Source: Pseudoflavonifractor sp. AF19-9AC
Lineage (GTDB): Bacteria > Bacillota > Clostridia > Oscillospirales > Oscillospiraceae
Length of the DNA: 64,000 nucleotides
Assembly (NCBI RefSeq): GCF_003478995.1
Contig: NZ_QUGI01000002.1
Coordinates: 90,276 to 154,275 of the forward strand
Reading direction: 5' to 3'
The first letter of the stretch is position 1. Each line of letters opens with the position of its first letter. The position numbers and the translations under genes are program-made. The notes under the pieces are model-generated. The model worked only from the letters and a program-made list of their open reading frames with translations. It was not told the DNA's origin and searched no databases. Positions 7,345 through 15,425 of this stretch are shown here, piece after piece.

Positions 7345-8883
7345 ATGCCAGAAACGAAGAAGCAACGTACCGTCCGACTGCCGAACTTCATTGAAGCCCT
7401 GATCCCCATCGCCGTTATGATGGGCCTGATGATTTACGGTCTGAACTTCAGTAATGAGGTCTATTACGACGCTCATATGCCCCTGGTCGTATCCATCGTG
7501 GTGGCCTGCATCATCGGCGCCATCTGTGGGCACGATTTCTCCGACATGCTGGCCGGTATGATTGATCGTCTGAACGCCACCATGGAAGCCATCCTCATTC
7601 TGTGTACCGTGGGTCTGCTGGTTGCCTCCTTTATTATGTCGGGCACCATTCCGGCCCTCATCTACTACGGCCTGGATCTGCTGAGCCCCAAGCTGTTCCT
7701 CCCCGTGGGCTGCATCCTCTGCGCCATCGTCGGCCTGGCCTGCGGCTCCTCCTGGACCGCCACCGCTACCATCGGTATCGCTATGCTGGGTATCGGCGCC
7801 GGCCTGGGCATTAACCCCGCCATCACCGCCGGTATGATCATCTCCGGCGCTTACGTGGGCGACAAGTTCTCCCCCCTGTCCGACACCACCAACCTGGCCG
7901 CCGCCGTGGCCAAGACCGGTCTGTTTGATCACGTGACCGCCATGGTGTCCACCACCGCCCCCACCTTTGTGATTGCTCTGATCCTTTACACCATCCTGGG
8001 TCTGGTCACCGGCAGCGGCAACTACGATCCCACCGTTGCTCTGGAGCTGCAGGCTGCCCTGAAGGAGGGCTTCAACCTCAATCCTCTGGTCCTGATCCCC
8101 ATCCTGGTGGTTATTGCTGCTTGTATCATTAAGCTGCCTGGTCTGGTCGGCATCGCTCTCTCCGTTGGTACCGGCGTTCTGTTCGCCGTGATCTTCCAGG
8201 GCGTGGGCAGCCTGGCTGAGCTGTTCAGCATCCTGCACTACGGCTACTCCTTCGAGAGCACCAACGAGCTGGCCGTCGAGCTGCTCAACCGCGGCGGCAT
8301 GGACCACACCATGTGGACCATCAACCTCATCCTGCTGGCTGTGGCCTACGGCGGCGCTCTGGAGCGCTGCGGCTGCGTTGAGGCCCTGTTCGGCAAGCTG
8401 AAGCACAAGCTGCACTCCGTCGGCAGCCTGATCCTGGCCACCCTGCTCACCTCCCTGTTCTGCGACGCTACCATGTGCGACCAGTTCCTGGGCATCGGTG
8501 TTCCCGCTCCCCTGTACGAGGACAAGTACGACGAGATGGGCCTGAGCCGCAACATGCTCTCCCGTACGCTGGAAGACTGCGGCACCCTGTGGGCCGTTAT
8601 GTTCCCCTGGACCGGCTGCGGCGCTTATCAGCAGGGCGTGCTGGGCATGAGCCCCTTCGTGTATTTCCCCTTCGCTTTCGTGAACCTGCTCAACCCCATC
8701 TATGCTGCCATTACCGCTTTCCTGGGCCGCAACATCTTCTGGGCTGACGGCGCCTACACCAACATCTTTGGCAAGACCACTATGCACAAGCCCGCCGCTG
8801 CTCCTCAGGAAGCTCACGAGCGCGCTCTGAAGAACCTGGAAGCCATGCGCGCTGCCGGCAAGGCTCCCATCCCCACCAAGTAA
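7345..8883 (+). CDS. nhaC: NhaC-type Na+/H+ antiporter
   Basis: The 512-residue membrane protein matches the NhaC family: IPIAVMMGLMIYG at the N terminus, ALACGSSWTATATIGIAMLGIG-like segments, SGAYVGDKFSPLSDTTNLAAAV (the most conserved family block), FCDATMCDQF and a C-terminal TLWAVMFPWTGCGAY. It should extrude Na+ in exchange for protons, in the cytoplasmic membrane. The ATG at 7345 follows AGAGGG; the longer frame upstream would run through the structured leader and is rejected. A small PH-like membrane protein follows at 8911 after 27 bases and is probably co-transcribed. Codons are strongly GC-biased and regular, as in highly expressed genes here. Confidence 0.92.
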   Translation: MPETKKQRTVRLPNFIEALIPIAVMMGLMIYGLNFSNEVYYDAHMPLVVSIVVACIIGAICGHDFSDMLAGMIDRLNATMEAILILCTVGLLVASFIMSGTIPALIYYGLDLLSPKLFLPVGCILCAIVGLACGSSWTATATIGIAMLGIGAGLGINPAITAGMIISGAYVGDKFSPLSDTTNLAAAVAKTGLFDHVTAMVSTTAPTFVIALILYTILGLVTGSGNYDPTVALELQAALKEGFNLNPLVLIPILVVIAACIIKLPGLVGIALSVGTGVLFAVIFQGVGSLAELFSILHYGYSFESTNELAVELLNRGGMDHTMWTINLILLAVAYGGALERCGCVEALFGKLKHKLHSVGSLILATLLTSLFCDATMCDQFLGIGVPAPLYEDKYDEMGLSRNMLSRTLEDCGTLWAVMFPWTGCGAYQQGVLGMSPFVYFPFAFVNLLNPIYAAITAFLGRNIFWADGAYTNIFGKTTMHKPAAAPQEAHERALKNLEAMRAAGKAPIPTK

Positions 8884-8910
8884 TCTTTTATCCGGAAAGG
8901 AACCGTCACT

Positions 8911-9396
8911 GTGAGTGTACATCTTCCCTGGGAGTCGGTCTCCGGCCCTATCTATACAGCAAGACCCCTGAAGCCACGTAAAAAATGGGTGACGACGGGC
9001 GGCTGGATTTTGTCCGTTGTACTCATTTTGGGCGGCATTGCCACCCCTTATCGCGTGCTGATTCTGTTTGGTGTGCTCTATCTGCTCACCATGCTCGCGG
9101 TCAAGGACACCGTGGTCACCAGCCGGGGCGTGGAGATCTTTTATCAGATGCGCATTACCACCCACTACGATTTTATAAGCTGGGATCAAATCGAGTCGGT
9201 GGTGCGTAAGAAAGAGGACAGTCCCACGATGGTGTCGCTCTACTTTGCCCACGGTGACCGGGTAAAACGGCTGTTTTTCTTAAAGCCTGACGCAGAAAAT
9301 ATTCTGGCTTTGGCCAAGGAGCAAAATCCCAAGGTCAAGCTTGCGGAAGACGACGGAACCCCCATCGTGATTCCAAAAAAGCCTAAAAAAGCCTGA
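8911..9396 (+). CDS. Small membrane protein with a PH-like (YdbT/EbsA-type) cytoplasmic part
   Basis: The 161-residue protein starts with a short cytoplasmic segment, has two adjacent membrane segments (~27-45 and ~48-63), and then a beta-rich region (VTSRGVEIFYQMRITTHYDFISWDQIESV) resembling the bacterial PH domains of DUF304-like proteins. The function is unknown. The start is GTG after GGAAAGGAACC. It sits 27 bases behind the NhaC gene and shares its terminator, suggesting a partner or modulator of the antiporter, but this is only context. Confidence 0.75.
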   Translation: MSVHLPWESVSGPIYTARPLKPRKKWVTTGGWILSVVLILGGIATPYRVLILFGVLYLLTMLAVKDTVVTSRGVEIFYQMRITTHYDFISWDQIESVVRKKEDSPTMVSLYFAHGDRVKRLFFLKPDAENILALAKEQNPKVKLAEDDGTPIVIPKKPKKA

Positions 9397-9409
9397 TATC
9401 ACCTGCCAA

Positions 9410-9446
9410 AGCGGGTCCGGAGTTTTTCTCCGGGCCCGCTTTTTTA
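9410..9446 (+). terminator. Terminator of the NhaC transcription unit
   Basis: AGCGGGTCCGGAG (9410-9422) pairs with CTCCGGGCCCGCT (9428-9440), followed by T7. Confidence 0.92.
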
Positions 9447-9508
9447 TGTGAAAACAGTTCCCCTTCCCCCACTCCATCCCCATTCTTTTTCTGCGGCAAA
9501 AATTTTTC

Positions 9509-9537
9509 TTGACTTTGTCGCTTTTTTGCGTTAAACT
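9509..9537 (+). promoter_or_regulatory. Promoter of the SSS symporter
   Basis: TTGACT (9509-9514), 17 bases, TAAACT (9532-9537). This also shows that the in-frame TTG at 9509 is promoter DNA, not a start codon. Confidence 0.8.
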
Positions 9538-9595
9538 TCAACGCATCAAAGCAAAGAAGTTTCGAGAAAGTTTGTTTGTAAAGGACGGGTCAACA

Positions 9596-11140
9596 ATGGG
9601 GATGAAACTGGGACTGCTGCTGATCTTTTTTGGCGTCATGGTGGGCATCGGGCTCTATTGCCGCCGCCACACCACCGACGTCAACGGATTTGTACTGGGC
9701 GGACGGTCCGTAGGACCGTGGCTCACCGCCTTCGCCTACGGCACCTCCTACTTTTCCGCCGTGGTCTTTGTGGGCTACGCGGGCCAGTTTGGATGGAAAT
9801 ACGGCATTGCCGCCACCTGGGCGGGCATCGGCAACGCCCTCTTGGGCTCCCTGCTGGCCTGGGCGGTACTGGGCCGGCGCACCCGGATCATGACCCAGCA
9901 CCTGAACAGCGCCACCATGCCTGAGTTTTTCAGTCAGCGCTTTGGAAGTCGCTCCCTGAAAATTGCTGCCTCGGTGATTATCTTCATCTTCCTCATCCCC
10001 TACACCGCCAGCCTCTATAACGGCCTCTCCCGCCTCTTCGGCATGGCCTTCCACATTGACTACTCTGTGTGCGTCATTGTTATGGCGGTGCTCACTGGCG
10101 TATATGTCATCGCCGGGGGCTACATGGCCACCGCCATCAACGACTTCATCCAGGGCATTATCATGATTGTAGGCATTATCGCCGTGGTGGGCGCCGTCCT
10201 GAACAGCCACGGAGGCTTTCTCAGCGCCCTGGAGGAACTGGCCCGGGTGAGCGACCCCTCCGTCTCCAGCACCCCGGGGGTGTTTGCCTCCTTCTTCGGG
10301 CCTGACCCTCTGAATCTGCTGGGGGTGGTGCTGCTCACCTCCCTGGGCACCTGGGGTCTGCCTCAGATGGTCCAGAAGTTCTACGCCATCAAGAGCGAGA
10401 AGGCCATCGACACCGGCACAGTTATCTCCACCGTCTTTGCCGCCATTGTGGCGGGAGGCTGCTACTTCCTGGGCGGCTTCGGCCGGCTCTACGCCGGTCA
10501 GGTGGATGTGGCTGCGGAGGGCTACGACACCATCATCCCCGCCATGCTCTCCGGCCTGCCCGACCTGCTGCTGGCGGTGGTGGTCATCCTGGTTCTGTCC
10601 GCCTCCATGTCCACCCTGTCCTCCCTGGTGCTCACCTCCAGCTCCACCCTCACTCTGGACCTGCTGAAAGGCCATGTCATCAAGGAAATGGACCAGAAGC
10701 GGCAGATCTTTGTCATGCGCTGCCTCATCGTGGTGTTTATTGCCATCTCTGTGGTGCTGGCCATCATTCAGTACAAGTCCAACGTCACCTTCATCGCCCA
10801 GCTCATGGGCGTCAGCTGGGGCGCTCTGGCGGGCGCCTTCCTGGCCCCCTTCCTCTACGGCCTGTACTGGAAAAAGGCCACCAAGGCCGCCTGCTGGACC
10901 AGCTTCCTCTTCTCCACCGTGGTCATGCTGGCTAACATCGGCCTGAAGTCCCTGTTCCCCCCCGTTCTCCAGTCCCCCATCAACGCCGGTGCCTTCTGCA
11001 TGGTAGCGGGGCTCATTCTGGTGCCGCTGGTCTCCCTCGTTACCCCCAAGCCCAATGCCAGGCTGGTGGAGGAGGCCTTCTCCTGCTACGACGAAAAGGT
11101 GCTGGTCCGCCAGCGCCAGGCCCTGGGCGACCGGCAGTAA
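9596..11140 (+). CDS. Sodium:solute symporter (SSS family)
   Basis: The 514-residue protein has the SSS-family layout with about thirteen membrane segments. Recognisable blocks are GFVLGGRSVGPWLTAFAYGTSYFSAV in the first helix pair, the Na+-site region around GGYMATAINDFIQGIIM, GTWGLPQMVQKFYAIKSEKA, and the later SASMSTLSSLVLTSSSTL, which supplies Ser/Thr ligands of the Na2 site in LeuT-fold carriers. It would import a small organic solute with Na+. PutP, pantothenate and carboxylate carriers are relatives; the cargo is not identifiable. The ATG at 9596 follows AAGGAC. Its own promoter (9509) and terminator (11166) make it monocistronic. Confidence 0.9.
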   Translation: MGMKLGLLLIFFGVMVGIGLYCRRHTTDVNGFVLGGRSVGPWLTAFAYGTSYFSAVVFVGYAGQFGWKYGIAATWAGIGNALLGSLLAWAVLGRRTRIMTQHLNSATMPEFFSQRFGSRSLKIAASVIIFIFLIPYTASLYNGLSRLFGMAFHIDYSVCVIVMAVLTGVYVIAGGYMATAINDFIQGIIMIVGIIAVVGAVLNSHGGFLSALEELARVSDPSVSSTPGVFASFFGPDPLNLLGVVLLTSLGTWGLPQMVQKFYAIKSEKAIDTGTVISTVFAAIVAGGCYFLGGFGRLYAGQVDVAAEGYDTIIPAMLSGLPDLLLAVVVILVLSASMSTLSSLVLTSSSTLTLDLLKGHVIKEMDQKRQIFVMRCLIVVFIAISVVLAIIQYKSNVTFIAQLMGVSWGALAGAFLAPFLYGLYWKKATKAACWTSFLFSTVVMLANIGLKSLFPPVLQSPINAGAFCMVAGLILVPLVSLVTPKPNARLVEEAFSCYDEKVLVRQRQALGDRQ

Positions 11141-11165
11141 GAGGGGTTCTGCCTTTTAAAAAAGA

Positions 11166-11205
11166 AAAACCTGTGGTATGCTGTTAAGTACACCACAGGT
11201 TTTTT
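11166..11205 (+). terminator. Terminator of the SSS symporter gene
   Basis: AAAACCTGTGGT (11166-11177) pairs with ACCACAGGTTTT (11192-11203), followed by Ts. Confidence 0.9.
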
Positions 11206-11235
11206 CCATTCTCATTGTGAAAGGTCTTATACAAG

Positions 11236-12087
11236 ATGATTGTTGATATTCACACCCACACATTTCCAGAAAAAATTGCCGCATCCACCCTCCTGAAGCT
11301 GCAGAACATGTCCCACACCCGCCCCTTCACTGACGGCACCGAGGCGGGGCTGGCCGCTTCCATGGCCCAGGCGGGCATCGACTACTCCCTGGTCCTCCCC
11401 GTAGCCACCGCCCCCCGGCAGGTCTGCCACATCAACGACGCCTCCGCCCGCCTCAACGAGGAGGGCCGCGCCCGGGGCATCCTGTCTCTGGGCTGCATGC
11501 ACCCGGATTTTGACGGCTGGAAGGAGGAGCTGAGCCGGGTGGCCTCTCTGGGCCTCCGGGGCATCAAGCTCCACCCGGTCTATCAGGACGTGGACTTTGA
11601 CGACATCCGATACCTGCGTATTCTGGACCGGTGCGGCGAGCTGGGCCTCATGGTCCTCACCCACGCCGGCATGGATGTGGGCTTCCCTGGCAAGGTGAAC
11701 TGCTCTCCCAAGATGGTCCTCCACGCGGTGGAGCAGGTGGGACCCGTCACCCTGGTGCTGGCCCACATGGGGGGCTGGCGCAACTGGGATGAGGTGGAGC
11801 AGCTGCTGCCCCAGACCAGCGTGATGCTGGACACCTCCTTCTCCCTGGGCTCCATGACCCCTCTGGGAGACGGCTACTACGGCCCGGCGGACCTCCGCCT
11901 GCTGGACAACGATACCTTCCTGCGCATGGTGTGCACCTTCGGCGCAGAGCGGATCCTCTTCGGCACCGACAGCCCCTGGGGCGGACAGCGGGAGAGCCTG
12001 GAGCTGCTGCGCGCCCTGCCCCTCACACCTCAGGAACAGGGCGCCATTCTGGGCGGCAACGCCCAGCGCCTGCTGGGGCTTGCCTAA
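11236..12087 (+). CDS. Amidohydrolase-family metal-dependent hydrolase (amidohydro_2, COG2159 type)
   Basis: The 283-residue protein is a TIM-barrel amidohydrolase. It has the metal-binding HTHTFP at residues 5-10, GIKLHPVYQD, LTHAGMDVG, LAHMGGWRNWDE and FGTDSPWGG, where the final Asp is the catalytic acid. This subfamily contains 2-pyrone-4,6-dicarboxylate-lactonase-like and decarboxylase-like enzymes as well as uncharacterised hydrolases; the substrate is unknown. A weak AAAGG site precedes the ATG. It converges on the BTAD regulator with a gap of only three bases and no terminator between, so transcripts must overlap. It lies between the symporter and the Mo-hydroxylase region, compatible with a shared catabolic role, which is inference. 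Confidence 0.88.
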   Translation: MIVDIHTHTFPEKIAASTLLKLQNMSHTRPFTDGTEAGLAASMAQAGIDYSLVLPVATAPRQVCHINDASARLNEEGRARGILSLGCMHPDFDGWKEELSRVASLGLRGIKLHPVYQDVDFDDIRYLRILDRCGELGLMVLTHAGMDVGFPGKVNCSPKMVLHAVEQVGPVTLVLAHMGGWRNWDEVEQLLPQTSVMLDTSFSLGSMTPLGDGYYGPADLRLLDNDTFLRMVCTFGAERILFGTDSPWGGQRESLELLRALPLTPQEQGAILGGNAQRLLGLA

Positions 12088-12090
12088 TTC

Positions 12091-15000
12091 TCAGACCGCG
12101 TCCAGCTCCTCCAGGCGGCGGCGCAGCTCCCCGGTCTCCTTCCGGGGGGAAATGCGCTCCAGATAGCTCAACCCCCACTGGCAGTGCTCCCGCTCGCTGG
12201 CGGGCCACAGGGCCCGCAGCTGGGGAACCACCTGTCCGGTCTGGTCCAGATAGCTGCGGATCCGCCAGGACAGGTAGATGACGATGCCCTTCCACCAGGG
12301 AGAGCCAATGACGTCGCTGATGCGGTGGGCCTCCTTCAACCGGCCCTCGGCCTGGGCAAATTCGCCCCGCTTCACCTCGTACAGGGCCAGATAGCCCAGA
12401 GCCAGGGGATAGCCGGAGTACTCGTGGGAGGACTGGTAGATCTCCACCGCGTAGAGGAACAGCTGGTAGGCTGCCTCATACTCCCCCTTCTGGAAGGCAC
12501 ACACCCCATAGTTGGTGTAAAACACCGCCGCCCCCGGATAGTAGCCCCGGCTGCGGTTGTGGATGATGGCCTTGTCGTAGTAGCCGAAGGCCTCCTCGTA
12601 GCGCCCCTCCAGCCGGCAGCACTCGGCGATGTAGTTGTAGGCGCCGGCGATGTTGATGGCGTAGCGATCGTTGGAGCTGGGCACCAGGGATTCCAGGGTA
12701 TGAATGGACCGGTACAGCAGGTCCCGGGCCTCCTGATAGTTGCCCTGCATCTGCTCCAGCAGGCCCTCCAGACGCTGGTAGATGCCGTAGCTCTCCGAGC
12801 GCTCCTGTCCCTCCAGCAGGGCCTTTCCCGCCTTCAGATGCTCCTCCATCATGGCCACATCGTAGATCTGAATTCCATAATAGATGTACTGCAGATGGAC
12901 CTGCACCAGAAGCTGGTTTTCTCCGGTGGCCTGGCACAGGGCGGTCAGCTGCTCTAGGGCGGCCAGTCCCGGCTCATAGAGGCCATTATAGATGCAGTAG
13001 CGGCTCTTGGCATGGAGGAGGATCATCTCCAGCTCGTCCAGCTCCTGCTGATCGGCATACAGCTGGCGGAGGGACGCCAGCTCCTGCTCCAGGGTGTGGA
13101 AATAGTGGGGCAGGCTGTCTGCGTCGGGCTGGGCGCTCTCCGGCGCGGCGGACAGGGTGGGCAGCAGATCAAAGCACAGCCCGGTGAAAGCGCTGAGGGA
13201 CAGCACCCGGTAACGCAGCGCCTTCCGGCGGTTGCCCCCCGCCTCGTAGTGGTACACCAGCCGGTCGTAGAAGGCGCTGCCCGTCCGGTTCAGCTGGCTT
13301 TCCAAAAACTGGGCCACCCGCAGGTGCAGAATCCGCCGGGCAGATTCCGACTGGCGCTGGGCCAGCACATGGCGAATGAGGTCGTGGGCCAGGGCATAGC
13401 CGATGACGCCGTTCCGGGCGGACTCCACAATGAGCTGCCGCTGCTTGAGCTGGCTGCACAGATACATGAGATCCACGGTATCCTTGGTGAGGATGGAGGA
13501 CAGGGCGTCCATGGAGGCCCAATCGGAGAAGACGGCGATGATATCCAGCACCTGCAGCTCCTCTACTGACAGCTGCGAGAGGCGATAGCGGATGATTCCC
13601 TTGAGCATCTGCTCAATATCCAGCTTATCCTCCCCATCCTGCAGGGACTCCATCAGCTGGGTGAGCAGCAGAGCATTGCCCCCGGTGCCCTGGTAAATCT
13701 GGTTCAGCTGGCTCTCCGTCAGCTCCTTACCCCGGTAGTGGCACACAAACCGCCTTGTCTCCTCCCGGCTGAAGGCGGAGATGGGATACCGCTCCAGAAT
13801 CTTGTCCCGCCGCCCCTTCTCCACAAACTCCTTTAAAAAGCCCTGGGTCGGCTCCCGGGAGGAGCAAATGACCGTCACATTCAGGTTGTGCAGCCGCCGG
13901 AGAAAGGCGGAAAGCAGCTCCACGCTGGTTCGGTCAATCCAGTGGATGTCCTCAAAGACCAGCAGGAGGGGAATCTGCCGGGCCGCCATGGCCAGAATCA
14001 GCAGGGCGCTCTCCTGGGCCACATGATAATTGTGCTGGAGGGGATACTGCTCATCGGAGGCGGTGTAGCCCTCCCCGCACTTCCGGGACAGGCCGGGGAA
14101 GAGGTCGGCAGCTGTTTTCAGATAGGTGTCCGGCACATCCAGGCCCCGGGCCTCCAGCTCGGAGAGCAGGCTGAGCATGATGGAGTTCCAGGGGGCCAGA
14201 GGCACCCCCGTCTCTGACTGGTAGCAGTTGGTCCGCAGCACCAGCCGGTCGGAGAAATCATAGTGGCCCAGCACGTGGTCCAGCAGATAGGTCTTGCCTA
14301 CCCCCGCCGCACCCTCCAGCAGGATGCAGGGACAGCCCCGGTCGGACAGAGGCCGGCTGCACACCGACAGCAGGCTGCGCAGGGCCGCCTCCTTGCCGAA
14401 AATGGGGTGGTCGGACTGCTCCTCCATGTGGTAGGTGGAGGAGTTCCACTCATCCACAATGCGATAATAGAGAGCCGTGGTCTCCTTCAGCGGGGAGATG
14501 CTCAGTTCGGTCTCCAGGCTCTTGCACAGCTGGTGATAGATGCCGATGGCCTTGCGGAACTTTTTCTCCCGGCTGTACAGCTCCATGAGCACCACATAGG
14601 CACTCTCCTCCAGGGGGTCCCGGGCGATGTATTCCAGTCCCAACTTCTCCGCCCGGTCCAGCTCCCCCGCCGCGAAGGCCTCCCGCTCCGCCGCCAGCAG
14701 CCCCTTCAGGTACTGAGTACGCAGGGTGCTCCGCTGGCCATTCAGCCACTCCTCAAAAGCATTGTTCCCCGGAAGGGCAAAGCCGGAAAGGAAGTCCCCC
14801 TGGTAGTACTCCAGCGCCCCGCTCTTCCGAAAGTCCAGCACATCGCAGGCAATGGGAATCTCCGGGTTGAGCTCCAGCACGGTGCGCTGCCCCGGCAGAA
14901 ACAAATCCATTCCCAGCACCTTTCGCACCGTATAGGCGGCGTGGCGCAGGTTCTTCAAGGCGGTGGAGGAATCCGTGTCCTCCCACAAAAGCTCCACCAG

Positions 15001-15135
15001 CTCCCGCCGTGGCGCACGCCCCTCCATTACCAGATAGTACAGCAGCGCCTCCGCCTTCCGATAGGGCAGCACCACGCCTTCTCCATCCAGCAGAATAGCG
15101 GGCGTGCCGAACATTTTGATGGTCAGCTGCGGCAC
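12091..15135 (-). CDS. Large BTAD-AAA-TPR transcriptional regulator (SARP/LAL type)
   Basis: The 1014-residue protein has three parts. Residues ~1-100 form a winged-helix OmpR/SARP-type DNA-binding domain (QLTIKMFGTPAILLDG, then RRELVELLWEDTDS). Residues ~100-245 form a bacterial transcriptional activation domain of TPR-like helices (YYQGDFLSGF, EESAYVVLMELY). From ~255 there is an AAA/NACHT-like ATPase with Walker A GAAGVGKTYLL and a Walker B-like LLLVFEDIHW. The C-terminal half is a long TPR array (NYGVCAFQKGEYEAAYQLF and similar). Such proteins are ATP-dependent activators that sense a partner or metabolite. The GTG start (inside ATGTG) follows a G-rich ribosome site and is fixed by the promoter at 15179-15207. 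It is divergent from the xdh operon and probably controls it. Confidence 0.88.
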   Translation of the reverse strand: MPQLTIKMFGTPAILLDGEGVVLPYRKAEALLYYLVMEGRAPRRELVELLWEDTDSSTALKNLRHAAYTVRKVLGMDLFLPGQRTVLELNPEIPIACDVLDFRKSGALEYYQGDFLSGFALPGNNAFEEWLNGQRSTLRTQYLKGLLAAEREAFAAGELDRAEKLGLEYIARDPLEESAYVVLMELYSREKKFRKAIGIYHQLCKSLETELSISPLKETTALYYRIVDEWNSSTYHMEEQSDHPIFGKEAALRSLLSVCSRPLSDRGCPCILLEGAAGVGKTYLLDHVLGHYDFSDRLVLRTNCYQSETGVPLAPWNSIMLSLLSELEARGLDVPDTYLKTAADLFPGLSRKCGEGYTASDEQYPLQHNYHVAQESALLILAMAARQIPLLLVFEDIHWIDRTSVELLSAFLRRLHNLNVTVICSSREPTQGFLKEFVEKGRRDKILERYPISAFSREETRRFVCHYRGKELTESQLNQIYQGTGGNALLLTQLMESLQDGEDKLDIEQMLKGIIRYRLSQLSVEELQVLDIIAVFSDWASMDALSSILTKDTVDLMYLCSQLKQRQLIVESARNGVIGYALAHDLIRHVLAQRQSESARRILHLRVAQFLESQLNRTGSAFYDRLVYHYEAGGNRRKALRYRVLSLSAFTGLCFDLLPTLSAAPESAQPDADSLPHYFHTLEQELASLRQLYADQQELDELEMILLHAKSRYCIYNGLYEPGLAALEQLTALCQATGENQLLVQVHLQYIYYGIQIYDVAMMEEHLKAGKALLEGQERSESYGIYQRLEGLLEQMQGNYQEARDLLYRSIHTLESLVPSSNDRYAINIAGAYNYIAECCRLEGRYEEAFGYYDKAIIHNRSRGYYPGAAVFYTNYGVCAFQKGEYEAAYQLFLYAVEIYQSSHEYSGYPLALGYLALYEVKRGEFAQAEGRLKEAHRISDVIGSPWWKGIVIYLSWRIRSYLDQTGQVVPQLRALWPASEREHCQWGLSYLERISPRKETGELRRRLEELDAV

Positions 15136-15178
15136 ATGTGCCCCCCCTTTCTTCCCCAACGTTTTTCTTTGCCTCTCT

Positions 15179-15207
15179 ATCATAGTACAGCTGTAAATCC
15201 GATGCAA
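15179..15207 (-). promoter_or_regulatory. Promoter of the BTAD regulator
   Basis: Minus-strand TTGCAT (15202-15207), 17 bases, TATGAT (15179-15184). In-frame ATGs at or upstream of the -10 are thereby excluded as starts. Confidence 0.75.
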
Positions 15208-15246
15208 GGAAAACGTGAAAAATGTGTTCCGTCATTCCACGCTTCT

Positions 15247-15327
15247 TTTCAAGCGTTGAACAATTTCAAATTTTCTCTGGTTTTTGCCGAAAAATTCAAC
15301 GCTCTTTCAATGGTCTTGTAGTATAAT
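15247..15327 (+). promoter_or_regulatory. xdh promoter with inverted and direct TTCAA repeats (candidate SARP-type operator)
   Basis: The -10 TATAAT is at 15322-15327 and there is no good -35. Upstream lies a perfect 9-bp inverted repeat, AGCGTTGAA (15252-15260) and TTCAACGCT (15295-15303), with arms centred 43 bp apart. ATTCAAC (15294-15300) and TTTCAAT (15305-15311) form a direct repeat spaced exactly 11 bp and end 10 bases before the -10. Further TTTCAA copies occur at 15247 and 15264. SARP activators are known to bind heptameric direct repeats at 11-bp spacing just upstream of -10. Confidence 0.55.
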
Positions 15328-15425
15328 AAAGCTGTATCCTCAGGACGATTTCCTGATTTTTCCCAGTACCCTATGCGGGCCGCCGCCGGCTGCCCGCCGC
15401 TTTGATACAAATGAGGAGGGACCAG

